Positions 19,228-27,127 of a stretch of DNA of 37,957 bases are shown piece after piece. The stretch is from a virus, in the IMG/VR virus record IMGVR_UViG_3300029985_000091, positions 1 through 37,957 of that record. One strand, 5' to 3'. The notes under the pieces were generated by a model, which saw only the letters and a list, made by a program, of their open reading frames with translations, was not told the origin of the DNA and did not search any database. The position numbers and the translations under genes are program-made. Numbering within the stretch: position 1 is the stretch's first letter; each line of letters begins with the position of its first letter.

Positions 19228-19509
19228 GTGACAATACCAAGAGCGGGGCGAGAAATCGCTCCGCAACTTTTTATGAAAACTGAATTAAAAGCAAGATTGG
19301 AATTAGCAATTGTAGGAGTTCTTGAACAAGCCGCCGAGGAAGAGGGATTTTGGGATGGCTGGATTTCTGAGGATTTGGCGGTGAATATGACTAACGCCGC
19401 CGAATCGGTTTTTGACGCGAACTTTAATAAAACCCGTGGGAAGAATTACGGCTTGGGACAACTCTGGGACATGAGCGCAGTCCAAAAGTTTATAAAAGAA
19501 AATACATAA
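19228..19509 (+). CDS. Hypothetical protein with TRGKNYGLGQLW motif, 93 aa
   Basis: A helical protein (KTELKARLELAIVGVLEQAA), then an acidic middle (EEEGFWDGWISEDLAVN) and a tail NKTRGKNYGLGQLWDMS. The tail shares TRGKNY-x-LG-x-LW-x-x-S with the FmdB-like protein at 22.0-22.4 kb, so the motif may be a common interaction or recognition element. The start is GTG at 19228; an ATG at 19276 would drop 16 residues. It sits directly before the first glycosyltransferase. Function unknown. Confidence 0.6.
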   Translation: MTIPRAGREIAPQLFMKTELKARLELAIVGVLEQAAEEEGFWDGWISEDLAVNMTNAAESVFDANFNKTRGKNYGLGQLWDMSAVQKFIKENT

Positions 19510-19510
19510 G

Positions 19511-20608
19511 ATGCAAAAAATCGCATTTGAACTAGCTCTAAATAACTTATCCTTCGGCAATATTGGATATCTTCTTCTCCGTACTATTTTCGAGCAAGAA
19601 AAGGCAAATGGTCAAAAATACGATATCTTCTTTTTCCCCATCGGCAACGTTGACCTATCCAACCAAGTTCCCAACGAAGAATTTAATAAATGGATTCAAT
19701 CCAAGATTCAAAACGGACTAGAGAATTATTCCCGCGAAATTCCATGTCTAAAGCTCTGGCATCTTTCGGGCGGTGTTCAATCGTTTTCTAAAAATCAGAC
19801 ATTGCTTTCATTCTATGAATTGGATAGCCCCACACTTCCAGAGAGGAACGCGGCTAGGAATAACAAAACTTACTTTACTTCAAAATATACTTGTGATGTT
19901 TTTAAATCAGTGGAAGTAGATACGCAATTTTTGCAGTTAGGTTTCGACAACTACTCTTATAAAACCATTAATAAAAAGTATCACAATGACGACCGAATAG
20001 TAACCTGTTTCGCGGGAAAATGGGAGAAAAGGAAGGGATTTCCGAAGGCGATTCCGGCATGGATTCGTAAATACGGCAATAATCCTAAGTATGCTCTGCA
20101 ATGCGCGATATATAACCCTTTTTTAAACGAACAGCAGAACCAACAGTTAATTGGTCAAATGTTACAAGGACAACCAAAGCCCTTCAACGTCAACTTCTAT
20201 CCTCCCCTCGCCCAGAATCAATTATATAATGAATTTTTAAATTCTTGTAATATTATTGTGAGCCTTGGTACGGAATCGTGGAGCCTTCCAGCTTTCCATG
20301 CAGTAGGCATGGGGAAACACGCAGTTATTCTAAATTGCAACGGTCACAAAGAATGGGCAACCCCCGAAAATTCGGTATTAGTCGAACCTTCTGGTATGGA
20401 GTCAGCGGTTGATGGTATGTTTTTTCAGCCTACTGGAAATTATAATCTTGGTAATATTTTCTCGTTCACCGAAGACGCCTTCATCGCTGGTTGCGAATCA
20501 GCCATTCAACGAGTCCAAAAAGACCGTATCAACCACGCCGGATTAAAGTTACAAACCGACTTCTCAAAGGAAAAATTTGTGGATGCAGTATTGGCGACGT
20601 TTAACTAA
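19511..20608 (+). CDS. GT-B glycosyltransferase (GT4-like), 365 aa
   Basis: A two-Rossmann glycosyltransferase. The C-terminal part has GTESWSLPAFHAVGMGKHAV, followed by NGHKEWATPENSVLVEPSG, the usual nucleotide-sugar site with its conserved E. The central FAGKWEKRKGFPKAI is the GT4-type loop after the first domain. It transfers a sugar from an NDP donor to an unknown acceptor in the cytosol. It opens the glycan island; the next gene starts one base after its stop. Donor and acceptor cannot be read from sequence. Confidence 0.8.
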   Translation: MQKIAFELALNNLSFGNIGYLLLRTIFEQEKANGQKYDIFFFPIGNVDLSNQVPNEEFNKWIQSKIQNGLENYSREIPCLKLWHLSGGVQSFSKNQTLLSFYELDSPTLPERNAARNNKTYFTSKYTCDVFKSVEVDTQFLQLGFDNYSYKTINKKYHNDDRIVTCFAGKWEKRKGFPKAIPAWIRKYGNNPKYALQCAIYNPFLNEQQNQQLIGQMLQGQPKPFNVNFYPPLAQNQLYNEFLNSCNIIVSLGTESWSLPAFHAVGMGKHAVILNCNGHKEWATPENSVLVEPSGMESAVDGMFFQPTGNYNLGNIFSFTEDAFIAGCESAIQRVQKDRINHAGLKLQTDFSKEKFVDAVLATFN

Positions 20609-20609
20609 T

Positions 20610-20795
20610 ATGGGACTCTTCGGTAAAATACTTAAAACTGGCCTTGATATAGCAACTTCACCCATCTCCTTAGTCAAGGATGCGATTCCGGGCGCAGGCG
20701 GTTATATTGATGGAAACCGCAGTCATACTTCGCGTAAGTTTGAAGAGTTGTCTGACGATAAAGACGAAATCAGAGACGCTCTTGATGATATATGA
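20610..20795 (+). CDS. Small conserved phage protein (MGLFGKILKTGLD type), 61 aa
   Basis: Starts MGLFGKILKTGLDIATSPIS and ends in an acidic helix (KFEELSDDKDEIRDALDDI). The pattern of a Gly-rich amphipathic N-terminus, TSP, then VKD and a charged C-terminal helix is one I know from short proteins of many Gram-negative phages, of unknown function, perhaps membrane- or virion-associated. Its stop overlaps the FkbM start (ATGA). Confidence 0.7.
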   Translation: MGLFGKILKTGLDIATSPISLVKDAIPGAGGYIDGNRSHTSRKFEELSDDKDEIRDALDDI

Positions 20796-21520
20796 CCCCC
20801 GAAATCATAACTAGAAGTTTTTCTAACGATTCCAAAGTCTTCGAAGACGTATTCTTCAATAATCGCTATAATCTCAAAGGCCACAAAGAAACCCACCCCA
20901 TAGTTGTAGACATCGGTTCCCATGCTGGCTACTTCGTTTTTACCGCGCTTTCTCTTGGGGCGAGAAAAGTATATTGTCTGGAGCCATTTATAGATAACTT
21001 TGCCGTTCTCCTCAAAAACGTCTATACCCCGAATTTTGCGGGCAAAGTCACGCCTTACCAAATCGGCGTTTATACTCACTCAATTTTGGGAGAATTCGCC
21101 CCTCCGCAATTGTTTGACGGGTTGTATTTTGACCACGCGAATATTGGCCTTTCTACTGTTAAAGACGGCAATTTTTATCCTTGTCAATGCCAAACCCTTG
21201 ATACAATCCTCCAAAACTACTGTTTTAACGAGCAGATTGACATTTTAAAGCTCGCGATTGGATATGCCGAGCGGGAGATACTTTTAGCATCAAAGTCGCT
21301 AGAAACGAACGTGGAGGCTTGCTGCGGCGAGATTACGGTGACTGACGAACAATTATTGGATTTCAAGAAACAAATGAGTTTAAAAGGTTTCTCGAATTTT
21401 AAATCAGCCCCGCCGACCAAGGTTTGGAATCAAGACATTCCCGGCAGCGTTCCTAGTAACCAAGACAGGGTACTTTTCTGGGCTTCAAAGAAGAGTCTAT
21501 CAGATAATTTTGTAGAATAA
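20792..21520 (+). CDS. FkbM-family methyltransferase, 242 aa
   Basis: The SAM-binding motif VVDIGSHAGYFVFTAL (about 38-53) is followed by VYCLEPFIDNF (motif II) and a C-terminal QTLDTIL ... IDILKLAIGYAE segment typical of FkbM proteins, although the usual K-x-D-x-E-G is altered to KLAIGYAE. Members methylate hydroxyls, often on sugars, so it probably finishes a glycan made by the neighbouring transferases. It is coupled to the 61-aa gene by ATGA. A second FkbM gene lies at 28351-28965. Confidence 0.75.
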   Translation: MTPEIITRSFSNDSKVFEDVFFNNRYNLKGHKETHPIVVDIGSHAGYFVFTALSLGARKVYCLEPFIDNFAVLLKNVYTPNFAGKVTPYQIGVYTHSILGEFAPPQLFDGLYFDHANIGLSTVKDGNFYPCQCQTLDTILQNYCFNEQIDILKLAIGYAEREILLASKSLETNVEACCGEITVTDEQLLDFKKQMSLKGFSNFKSAPPTKVWNQDIPGSVPSNQDRVLFWASKKSLSDNFVE

Positions 21521-21523
21521 ACG

Positions 21524-21529
21524 TATAAT
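21524..21529 (+). promoter_or_regulatory. -10 box (TATAAT) of the 72-aa gene
   Basis: Perfect TATAAT ending four bases before the ATG at 21534; no clear -35 box. Leaderless arrangement. Confidence 0.55.
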
Positions 21530-21533
21530 AAGT

Positions 21534-21752
21534 ATGGGTAACATTCACGTAATTCCAAGGGCGAAGATTAAGACTAAAAAGAAAATTTTATTCAGGAAGA
21601 TATCAAAATCTATTAAGCGTTTTCTAGCAAATAACCCCGGACTTTGGGATAAACCGGGTTCTGGTAATTTATGCTCATGCCATATTAAAGTAAACTCTGG
21701 AGAACCTGAGACCGTTAAACCCGAAGAATTTCCCGACATGAATAATCCTTGA
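21534..21752 (+). CDS. Basic hypothetical protein, 72 aa
   Basis: Starts MGNIHVIPRAKIKTKKKILF with a dense basic region (KISKSIKRF) that could bind nucleic acid, then a Pro/Gly-rich part (NPGLWDKPGSGNLCSCHIK) with a C-x-C, and an acidic end. No domain is recognised. It lies in the glycan island with its own -10 box four bases upstream. Function unknown. Confidence 0.55.
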   Translation: MGNIHVIPRAKIKTKKKILFRKISKSIKRFLANNPGLWDKPGSGNLCSCHIKVNSGEPETVKPEEFPDMNNP

Positions 21753-21821
21753 TGATATTAGAGAGCCAAGGATAGAAAAAATGTATTTTCAAATCAAAAA
21801 AGACACAAAAACAAAACATAT

Positions 21822-22001
21822 ATGCAAATCAAGATAAATGCTGAACAACTAGGAACAGAGACCGTCGACCTTATCGTCGCCGCCCTCAAGGTAGAAAACA
21901 TCACCGCGACACCCGCCGATATCAAAACAGAAGTTTTAAATAAGGACAATAAGTGGGTTCCATTTGACCCCGCCAAGATTCGTTTTAGTTACTCCAAGTA
22001 A
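21822..22001 (+). CDS. Hypothetical protein, 59 aa
   Basis: Starts MQIKINAEQLGTETVDLIVA and ends VPFDPAKIRFSYSK. A short beta-alpha-beta pattern without known motif. Its stop lies just upstream of the FmdB-like reading frame, and a longer start of that frame would overlap this gene by 38 bases. Small but well-formed; function unknown. Confidence 0.55.
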   Translation: MQIKINAEQLGTETVDLIVAALKVENITATPADIKTEVLNKDNKWVPFDPAKIRFSYSK

Positions 22002-22005
22002 TATT

Positions 22006-22368
22006 ATCCCACTCTACACGTTCCAACACCCAGTTACCAAAGAGGTAAAGGAAGTCGTTCAGAGGATGAGCGAAGAGCATATCTTTACTGATGAAAAGGG
22101 AGTTGTATGGGAGAGACAATTTGTAAACCCCCAAGTAGCAATTAATTCCGTCATAGACCCAAACGATAAAAAGTCATTCGTCGATAAAACGCGCGGCAAA
22201 AATTACAATTTAGGAGAACTTTGGTCACTTAGTCAGGAGTGTTCCGAGAAACGAGAGGGAATGTCCGGCGTAGATGAAGTCCGCGTCAAGGCTGAACAAA
22301 AGTATTCTGAAAAAACTAAGGGCGCGAAACATCCCCATCGTAAGAAGCAAGAAAAATTCCTCATTTAA
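22006..22368 (+). CDS. FmdB-like small protein without Cys ribbon; possible ATC start
   Basis: The frame reads PLYTFQHPVTKEVKEVVQRM ... WERQFVNPQVAINSV ... DKTRGKNYNLGELWSLSQEC and ends in a basic, His-rich tail. It resembles the phage version of FmdB-like zinc-ribbon proteins (M-P-x-Y-x-F...; E-x-x-x-x-x-M), but the ribbon cysteines are absent. By homology translation should begin at the codon before PLYTF, which is ATC at 22006; no ATG or GTG is available, and the only standard start is a TTG at 21964. It precedes the promoter of the 64-aa gene. Role unknown, possibly regulatory. Confidence 0.55.
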   Translation: MPLYTFQHPVTKEVKEVVQRMSEEHIFTDEKGVVWERQFVNPQVAINSVIDPNDKKSFVDKTRGKNYNLGELWSLSQECSEKREGMSGVDEVRVKAEQKYSEKTKGAKHPHRKKQEKFLI

Positions 22369-22371
22369 TCC

Positions 22372-22400
22372 TTGACATTTTACGAAATGTAGGCTAATAT
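22372..22400 (+). promoter_or_regulatory. Sigma-70 promoter, leaderless type
   Basis: TTGACA (22372-22377), a 17-bp spacer and TAATAT (22395-22400), six bases before the ATG at 22407. Confidence 0.8.
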
Positions 22401-22406
22401 TATCTT

Positions 22407-22601
22407 ATGTATGCCTTTAGTAAAACTCAAAAGGGTCAGGATTTGTTTGAGATAATCAAACTTATTCAAAAAATAAACAAATTAAAATCCATTAAATCTC
22501 GCGGCCAGTATTCCATGGGTCTTCTTACCTTGACCAAAAAATTTCAAAAGAAATATAATCAATGCCCCTTTGAATTAATAGATGATGTTTTCGGAGAATA
22601 A
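22407..22601 (+). CDS. Hypothetical protein, 64 aa
   Basis: A basic helical protein starting MYAFSKTQKGQDLFEIIKLI, then QKINKLKSIKSRGQYSMGLL and TKKFQKKYNQCPFELIDDVF. No family is recognised. It is placed directly after a leaderless promoter and is followed after 2 bases by a glycosyltransferase, whose start has a weak GGAG seven bases upstream inside the end of this gene. Function unknown. Confidence 0.6.
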   Translation: MYAFSKTQKGQDLFEIIKLIQKINKLKSIKSRGQYSMGLLTLTKKFQKKYNQCPFELIDDVFGE

Positions 22602-22603
22602 TT

Positions 22604-23347
22604 ATGTCATCAGTTATTCTTACCACATATTTCAGCAAACGCCAACACCCCCAAATGGGAGACCCTGATTTGAAGGGAATGGCAGAAGATGGGCGCGTAA
22701 AACAAAACGATATTTCTTACATCGGCGGTTTTTACGAATCAGTTAAAAATCTCAATTTACAAGTTCGCATTTTCTACGACAACCTTACCCCTGAATTTGT
22801 TGTAAAATATACCACGCCCGGTATTCAATTTATTTATGTAGAAGACTCGCCCTACTCATATAACGACGGACGTTTTTTCTATTACCGCAATTATCTCGAA
22901 AACAATAAATTTGATTCAGTCTTTATGACGGACTCCTCGGACGTTACAGTAGTAAAAGACCCCTCCCAAATCCTACAAGATTTCCCCGAAATGGATTACT
23001 TCATCTGCAAGGACAGCATTAAACTTTTCCAATTTCCATATTTACAATTCCATCAAAAGGTCGGATGGGAGAATTACATGTCATTTTTCGTCAACCAATA
23101 CGAATGGGAGTTGATAAACATGGGCGTAATCGGCGGTAATTACGAAAATACTATGCTTTTTCTTAATACCCTCTGTCGAGAACGTATCAAAATTGGTACA
23201 CCTACGTTTAATTCTGACATTTGGACGGGTAATTATACATTCCGCCATTTACTAGCTGATAAAAAACTGCTTATCGGGGAACCTTTTACGAGCCGCTTCA
23301 AAAACTACGAACTAGAAAGGAAAGATGTCTACTTCATACACAAGTAA
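22604..23347 (+). CDS. GT-A-like glycosyltransferase (DxD-like), 247 aa
   Basis: The N-terminal strand ILTTYFSKRQHPQ and the later KFDSVFMTDSSDVTVVKDP give a GT-A-like nucleotide-sugar fold with a DSSD metal site in place of the classic DxD. Residues YEWELINMGVIGGNYENTML resemble the acceptor side of galactosyltransferase-like enzymes. It should transfer a hexose using a metal ion; the sugar is not identifiable. It starts 2 bases after the 64-aa gene and overlaps the GT90 gene by 23 bases. Confidence 0.6.
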   Translation: MSSVILTTYFSKRQHPQMGDPDLKGMAEDGRVKQNDISYIGGFYESVKNLNLQVRIFYDNLTPEFVVKYTTPGIQFIYVEDSPYSYNDGRFFYYRNYLENNKFDSVFMTDSSDVTVVKDPSQILQDFPEMDYFICKDSIKLFQFPYLQFHQKVGWENYMSFFVNQYEWELINMGVIGGNYENTMLFLNTLCRERIKIGTPTFNSDIWTGNYTFRHLLADKKLLIGEPFTSRFKNYELERKDVYFIHK

Positions 23348-24299
23348 AGAACTCATAGATTTTTGCCTCGAAAAGAATTTCGAACATAATTGTATCCGGC
23401 ATTTACGTTGCCGCGAAAATTGGCCTCTCCGCGACTTGGAATTTGCTTTGGAAATAAAGGGTCAGACGATGAAAATAATCGGGGCTAGTAATTCTCAAGA
23501 TAAATTAAGGGTAGGCTTCGTTTGGGGATTATTCACCGAAGTCATTAAGAAACATAATTTAAATCTGGACTGCAAGATTATAATTTCCGCCGGGGATGGA
23601 GTCGCTCCTGATGAAAAATATACGCGCCTTTGCTTCTCTGCCGCGCCCGATTCAAATCACATACAAATTCCTGACCCTCACATTTTTAGATATATTAACA
23701 ACCCCGAAATTGTTGATACCTTGTCCTTTAAAAACAAACAAGATAAATTAATCTTTGTAGGCTCTGACACGGGGGCTATTAACGATAATCTAACCAATCA
23801 ACGCATAGATTTTTGCCACGCCCCAGACCTTCACCCCCGAATCTACGCCAAGGTTACAAATTTTGTTCACTTTAACAAAGAAATGTTAGGCAATCGCGGA
23901 ATTGATATGGATTTAATTGGGAGTCATTATTGCAGCATCCAAGAGCAACTTAAATATAAATACATTTTAAATATTGACGGAAATACAAATTCTTTCGACC
24001 GAATCCCTTGGGCTATGAACTCCAATAGTCTACTAATACATTTACAGTCAAGCCTATGCAATCAAGTAAGCTGGTATCATCCATTTATCCTAAAAGAAAG
24101 AATCCTACCTACCCTTTGTAAAGATAGTATAATCCAACATTTTAATAATTTTGATGAATTGGCTATGTATTTTGAATTTTCTGCCGCCGAACTAATAGAG
24201 AAACAGAAGAATTTTGCCGGTCTTATATTGGATGTAGAAAATCAAATGGAATATCTTAAGAGGGTATTGGAGAAATATAATGGACTCTATAATTCCTAA
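23325..24299 (+). CDS. GT90-family glycosyltransferase (CAP10-like), 324 aa
   Basis: The C-terminal half has QEQLKYKYILNIDGNTNSF, RIPWAMNSNSLLIHLQS and WYHPFILKERILP, the nearly invariant core of GT90/CAP10 enzymes (KYxLxxDG...R..W...S..VL). In bacteria these modify lipopolysaccharide, and in eukaryotes they add glucose or xylose. The N-terminal half carries an acceptor/donor-facing Rossmann-like region (DKLIFVGSDTGAIN). It overlaps the upstream transferase by 23 bases and the next small gene by 20 bases, so the operon is translated continuously. Confidence 0.8.
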   Translation: MSTSYTSKELIDFCLEKNFEHNCIRHLRCRENWPLRDLEFALEIKGQTMKIIGASNSQDKLRVGFVWGLFTEVIKKHNLNLDCKIIISAGDGVAPDEKYTRLCFSAAPDSNHIQIPDPHIFRYINNPEIVDTLSFKNKQDKLIFVGSDTGAINDNLTNQRIDFCHAPDLHPRIYAKVTNFVHFNKEMLGNRGIDMDLIGSHYCSIQEQLKYKYILNIDGNTNSFDRIPWAMNSNSLLIHLQSSLCNQVSWYHPFILKERILPTLCKDSIIQHFNNFDELAMYFEFSAAELIEKQKNFAGLILDVENQMEYLKRVLEKYNGLYNS

Positions 24300-24501
24300 T
24301 TTTTTAGGCATAAAGATTATCCAATCCGACCTTTGTATGGAACGAAGACAGAATCGTTTTCCAAGGACAAAAAAGAAGCGCATCCGCAATAAGTGGGCCA
24401 AACAAGAAAAGAACTTTGTTTATAATCCTACAGCATATTATATAGGCAACGATTCACTGATTTGTCATCCGTCTTTTTATTATAAACTAACATTAATTTA
24501 A
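24280..24501 (+). CDS. Small basic phage protein, 73 aa
   Basis: The section ERRQNRFPRTKKKRIRNKWA is a strongly basic, Arg/Lys-rich motif (xxFPRxKxxRIxxKWAK) I know from short phage proteins of unknown function. The rest (NFVYNPTAYYIGNDSLICHP) is aromatic. Its start overlaps the GT90 end by 20 bases. It is probably a stand-alone DNA- or RNA-binding factor rather than part of the glycan pathway. Confidence 0.65.
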   Translation: MDSIIPNFLGIKIIQSDLCMERRQNRFPRTKKKRIRNKWAKQEKNFVYNPTAYYIGNDSLICHPSFYYKLTLI

Positions 24502-25455
24502 GTGAAAATCTGTTTTATAGCACCGGGTCAAATCGAAATTCCTCCTCGTTCATGGGGAGCTTTGGAAACCGTGGTTTATAATCAAAGCGAGCAATTAAAA
24601 ACACTCGGTCACGAAACGATTATCATTAATGAAAAGACTGCTGCGGCCACTTATGATAAAGTTGAGTCGGTGAATCCTGACGTAATCCACCTCCACTATG
24701 GCTGTCATTATGAAATTTTACCACATTTTGGATGCAGGAAAATTGTCACGTGTCACGACGGAAGCTATAAACACTCGATTAGACTTCACGAAATGGTAGT
24801 TAGAAAATACCTCTATGATTGCGAATTTTTTAGTCTCACCAAGTTCGAGAAAGATTTCCTAATTAAACTCGGTATATCACCTAATAGAATCAAAATACTC
24901 CCCAACGGTGTCAGTATATCAGATTTTAAACCTTGGATAAACCTTACAAAAAAAACCGGCGGGAATGACTTTATATTCGGCAACAGTATCTGTTTAGGGA
25001 AAATAGACGCCCGGAAAAGACAAGCCCAACTCCAAAAAGCAAAAATACCTCAATTATTCTTCGCTGGGAAAAACGAATCTCCTGATTTTGACATCAAAGA
25101 TAGGAATTATCTTGGGGAATGGTCAAGGGAAGATGTTTATAATAAACTCCCCCATTTTACTAATTTAATTCTTTTGTCTGAATCTGAATTACAACCTTTA
25201 GTATGTCTCGAAGCCTTGGCATCTAGCCTTGGTTTAGTTATCTCAGAGGCTTGCATTGAAAACCTTGATTTATCGAAGAAGTTCATATCCGTTATACCGG
25301 ATAGTCAATTAAACAATTATGATTTTATACAATATACCATACATGAAAATGGGCTTTATTCAGTCAGTCATCGGCAAGAAATAGTAGATTATGCCGCCGA
25401 ATTTGATTGGAAAAATATCGCCGCGAAGTATAATAGCTACCTGAATGAAAAATAA
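24502..25455 (+). CDS. GT4-type glycosyltransferase, 317 aa
   Basis: Starts at GTG (MKICFIAPGQIEIPPRSWGA), the classic N-terminal GT4 loop (PP.SWGALETVV). Later come PDVIHLHYGCHYEI, SLTKFEKDFLIKLGI, NRIKILPNGV, and the sugar-nucleotide site LSESELQPLVCLEALASSLG with the conserved E-x7-E. It is a retaining GT-B enzyme that adds a sugar in the cytosol. It overlaps the next gene by 11 bases. Confidence 0.85.
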   Translation: MKICFIAPGQIEIPPRSWGALETVVYNQSEQLKTLGHETIIINEKTAAATYDKVESVNPDVIHLHYGCHYEILPHFGCRKIVTCHDGSYKHSIRLHEMVVRKYLYDCEFFSLTKFEKDFLIKLGISPNRIKILPNGVSISDFKPWINLTKKTGGNDFIFGNSICLGKIDARKRQAQLQKAKIPQLFFAGKNESPDFDIKDRNYLGEWSREDVYNKLPHFTNLILLSESELQPLVCLEALASSLGLVISEACIENLDLSKKFISVIPDSQLNNYDFIQYTIHENGLYSVSHRQEIVDYAAEFDWKNIAAKYNSYLNEK

Positions 25456-26197
25456 ACTAGGAGTCTACTTTACATGTTTTGACGAACTTGAAGCCACGCG
25501 AGTTTCAATCTTCTATTTAAAACGGGTCTACCCCGGAATTCCAATTCGGTTATTCTACGAAGGAAATATAAATTTCAAATTCTTAGAGACAGAGACAATG
25601 AATCTCTTAGCAACTAAAGAAGAAGACCATTTAAGCGTAGCCCTTAAAGGCAAAGTAGATGCTTTTCACCCCGGAGCAGTTAAAAGAGCAACATTGGACG
25701 TAATTAATCGGCTGAATTCTGCTATTCCCTTCTTAAATTCTGACTATATTCTTATGTTAGACCCTGATGCTTTAGTTCGCGGACAATTGACGATTCCTGA
25801 CGGAGTGGCGTTGCTTGGCTCGCGAATAAATGTTAATCAAGGGCAATTAGATAAACTTAATCAAGTTTTATTAAAGTACGGCGGAAAACCGATTGACAAG
25901 TGGGGAGCAACGCCCTGCGTTTTCAATGCGTTTAAGTTTTTGCAAGCGATGGAAATCTTAAACAAATACCCTACTATTCTTGACGAAATGTGCGCGGCAT
26001 TTTATGCTATGTTCGCGCATGATGTTTTACTTCCCTCCATATTTTCTTTAATAGGAGAATCTGAAACTTTTAACCCCGACATCGTAGAATGTAATCGTAA
26101 TCCTAATTGGGTTAATACGAATTGTCCCCTCGTTCATCAATTTACAGAATATTATCCTAAGAGAAAAACTAAATATGGGAGTGGAAATTTAGCATGA
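25445..26197 (+). CDS. GT-A-fold glycosyltransferase-like protein, 250 aa
   Basis: Starts MKNKLGVYFTCFDELEATRV. The key segment SDYILMLDPDALVRGQL holds a D-P-D-A metal site of GT-A type, preceded by the helical NRLNSAIPFLN. Residues WGATPCVFNAFKFL and AHDVLLPSIF look like acceptor-side loops with a D that may serve as base. It overlaps both neighbours (11 bases upstream, ATGA downstream), so it belongs to the same unit. The family cannot be named precisely. Confidence 0.6.
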   Translation: MKNKLGVYFTCFDELEATRVSIFYLKRVYPGIPIRLFYEGNINFKFLETETMNLLATKEEDHLSVALKGKVDAFHPGAVKRATLDVINRLNSAIPFLNSDYILMLDPDALVRGQLTIPDGVALLGSRINVNQGQLDKLNQVLLKYGGKPIDKWGATPCVFNAFKFLQAMEILNKYPTILDEMCAAFYAMFAHDVLLPSIFSLIGESETFNPDIVECNRNPNWVNTNCPLVHQFTEYYPKRKTKYGSGNLA

Positions 26198-27120
26198 AAA
26201 CAGTACTTTTTATTAACCATCGCGAAAAAGCGTGTGGAGTGTATCAATTCGGAAAAAGGGTAGGAAATATTTTTGCCAAAACCTCAGTCAATTATCGCGG
26301 ATTCTATTATGAGCCATACGACAAACTCAACTTTCGAACTCAAGTTAATGAACTCAAACCCGACATTATAATCTACAATTATCTCCCTGATACTATGCCT
26401 TGGTTCGGGGCTTATGAGTTAAACTACTGCCGCGCGAAAGGTATTAAGCAAGGACTATTAGTTCACAATGTAGGATACGCTCACGTCTTCGATTTTTACT
26501 TACATCAAATCCCCGAATACCCGGAAAATGGAAATAATTACGCGCTCCCGCGACCTTTATTTAAGTGGGATAAAACTCTCCCGCCGAATGGCAAATTAAC
26601 CATAGGAACCTTCGGTTTCGGATTTAAGGTGAAGCGTTTTCAGGATATTTGTAAATTAGTAAACGCGCAAATTTATGAACCCGTGGATTTGAAAATGCAT
26701 ATGACTCTTTCGCATTTTATTCCCAATAAGAACGAACTGGAAGAGATTAAAGCCGAGTGTCGCAGCCTCATCACTAGACCCTATATCAATCTCGTTTTCA
26801 GTGAAGAATTTTTGGATGACGATGGGCTTTTGACGTTTTTGGCGGGGAATGATTTAAATATTTACCTCTACCAGTATTACGATAATTACAACGGAATTTC
26901 CGGTGTGACGGATTACTTTTTATCAGTAAGAAAGCCAATCGCCATCTGTAAAAGCAGCATGTTTTCCCATATAAATCGCGTAAAACCCTCGATTTGTGTG
27001 GAAGAAACACCCCTTAAGGAAATAATTAAAAATGGTTTCGCGCCGCTTCAACCGCTCTACGACGCTTGGAGCCATGAAAATTTCACAAAACATATTGAAA
27101 ATGTCCTTGAAAGAATATAA
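26194..27120 (+). CDS. GT-B-like glycosyltransferase-like protein, 308 aa
   Basis: Starts MKTVLFINHREKACGVYQFG, an opening that fits a GT-B Rossmann half (a GVYQFG loop where GT4 enzymes have GG). It continues with KPDIIIYNYLPDTMPWFG, then NGKLTIGTFGFGFKVKRF at the start of the second half, and GNDLNIYLYQYYDNYNGISG with VRKPIAICKSSMF near the nucleotide site. Glycosyltransferase function is inferred from layout and context, not from a clear catalytic motif. ATGA overlap with the upstream gene. Confidence 0.5.
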   Translation: MKTVLFINHREKACGVYQFGKRVGNIFAKTSVNYRGFYYEPYDKLNFRTQVNELKPDIIIYNYLPDTMPWFGAYELNYCRAKGIKQGLLVHNVGYAHVFDFYLHQIPEYPENGNNYALPRPLFKWDKTLPPNGKLTIGTFGFGFKVKRFQDICKLVNAQIYEPVDLKMHMTLSHFIPNKNELEEIKAECRSLITRPYINLVFSEEFLDDDGLLTFLAGNDLNIYLYQYYDNYNGISGVTDYFLSVRKPIAICKSSMFSHINRVKPSICVEETPLKEIIKNGFAPLQPLYDAWSHENFTKHIENVLERI

Positions 27121-27121
27121 T
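27116..27121 (+). promoter_or_regulatory. -10 box (TATAAT) of the C-methyltransferase gene
   Basis: Perfect TATAAT that overlaps the stop of the preceding gene and ends six bases before the ATG at 27128. Confidence 0.5.
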
Positions 27122-27127
27122 AATAGC

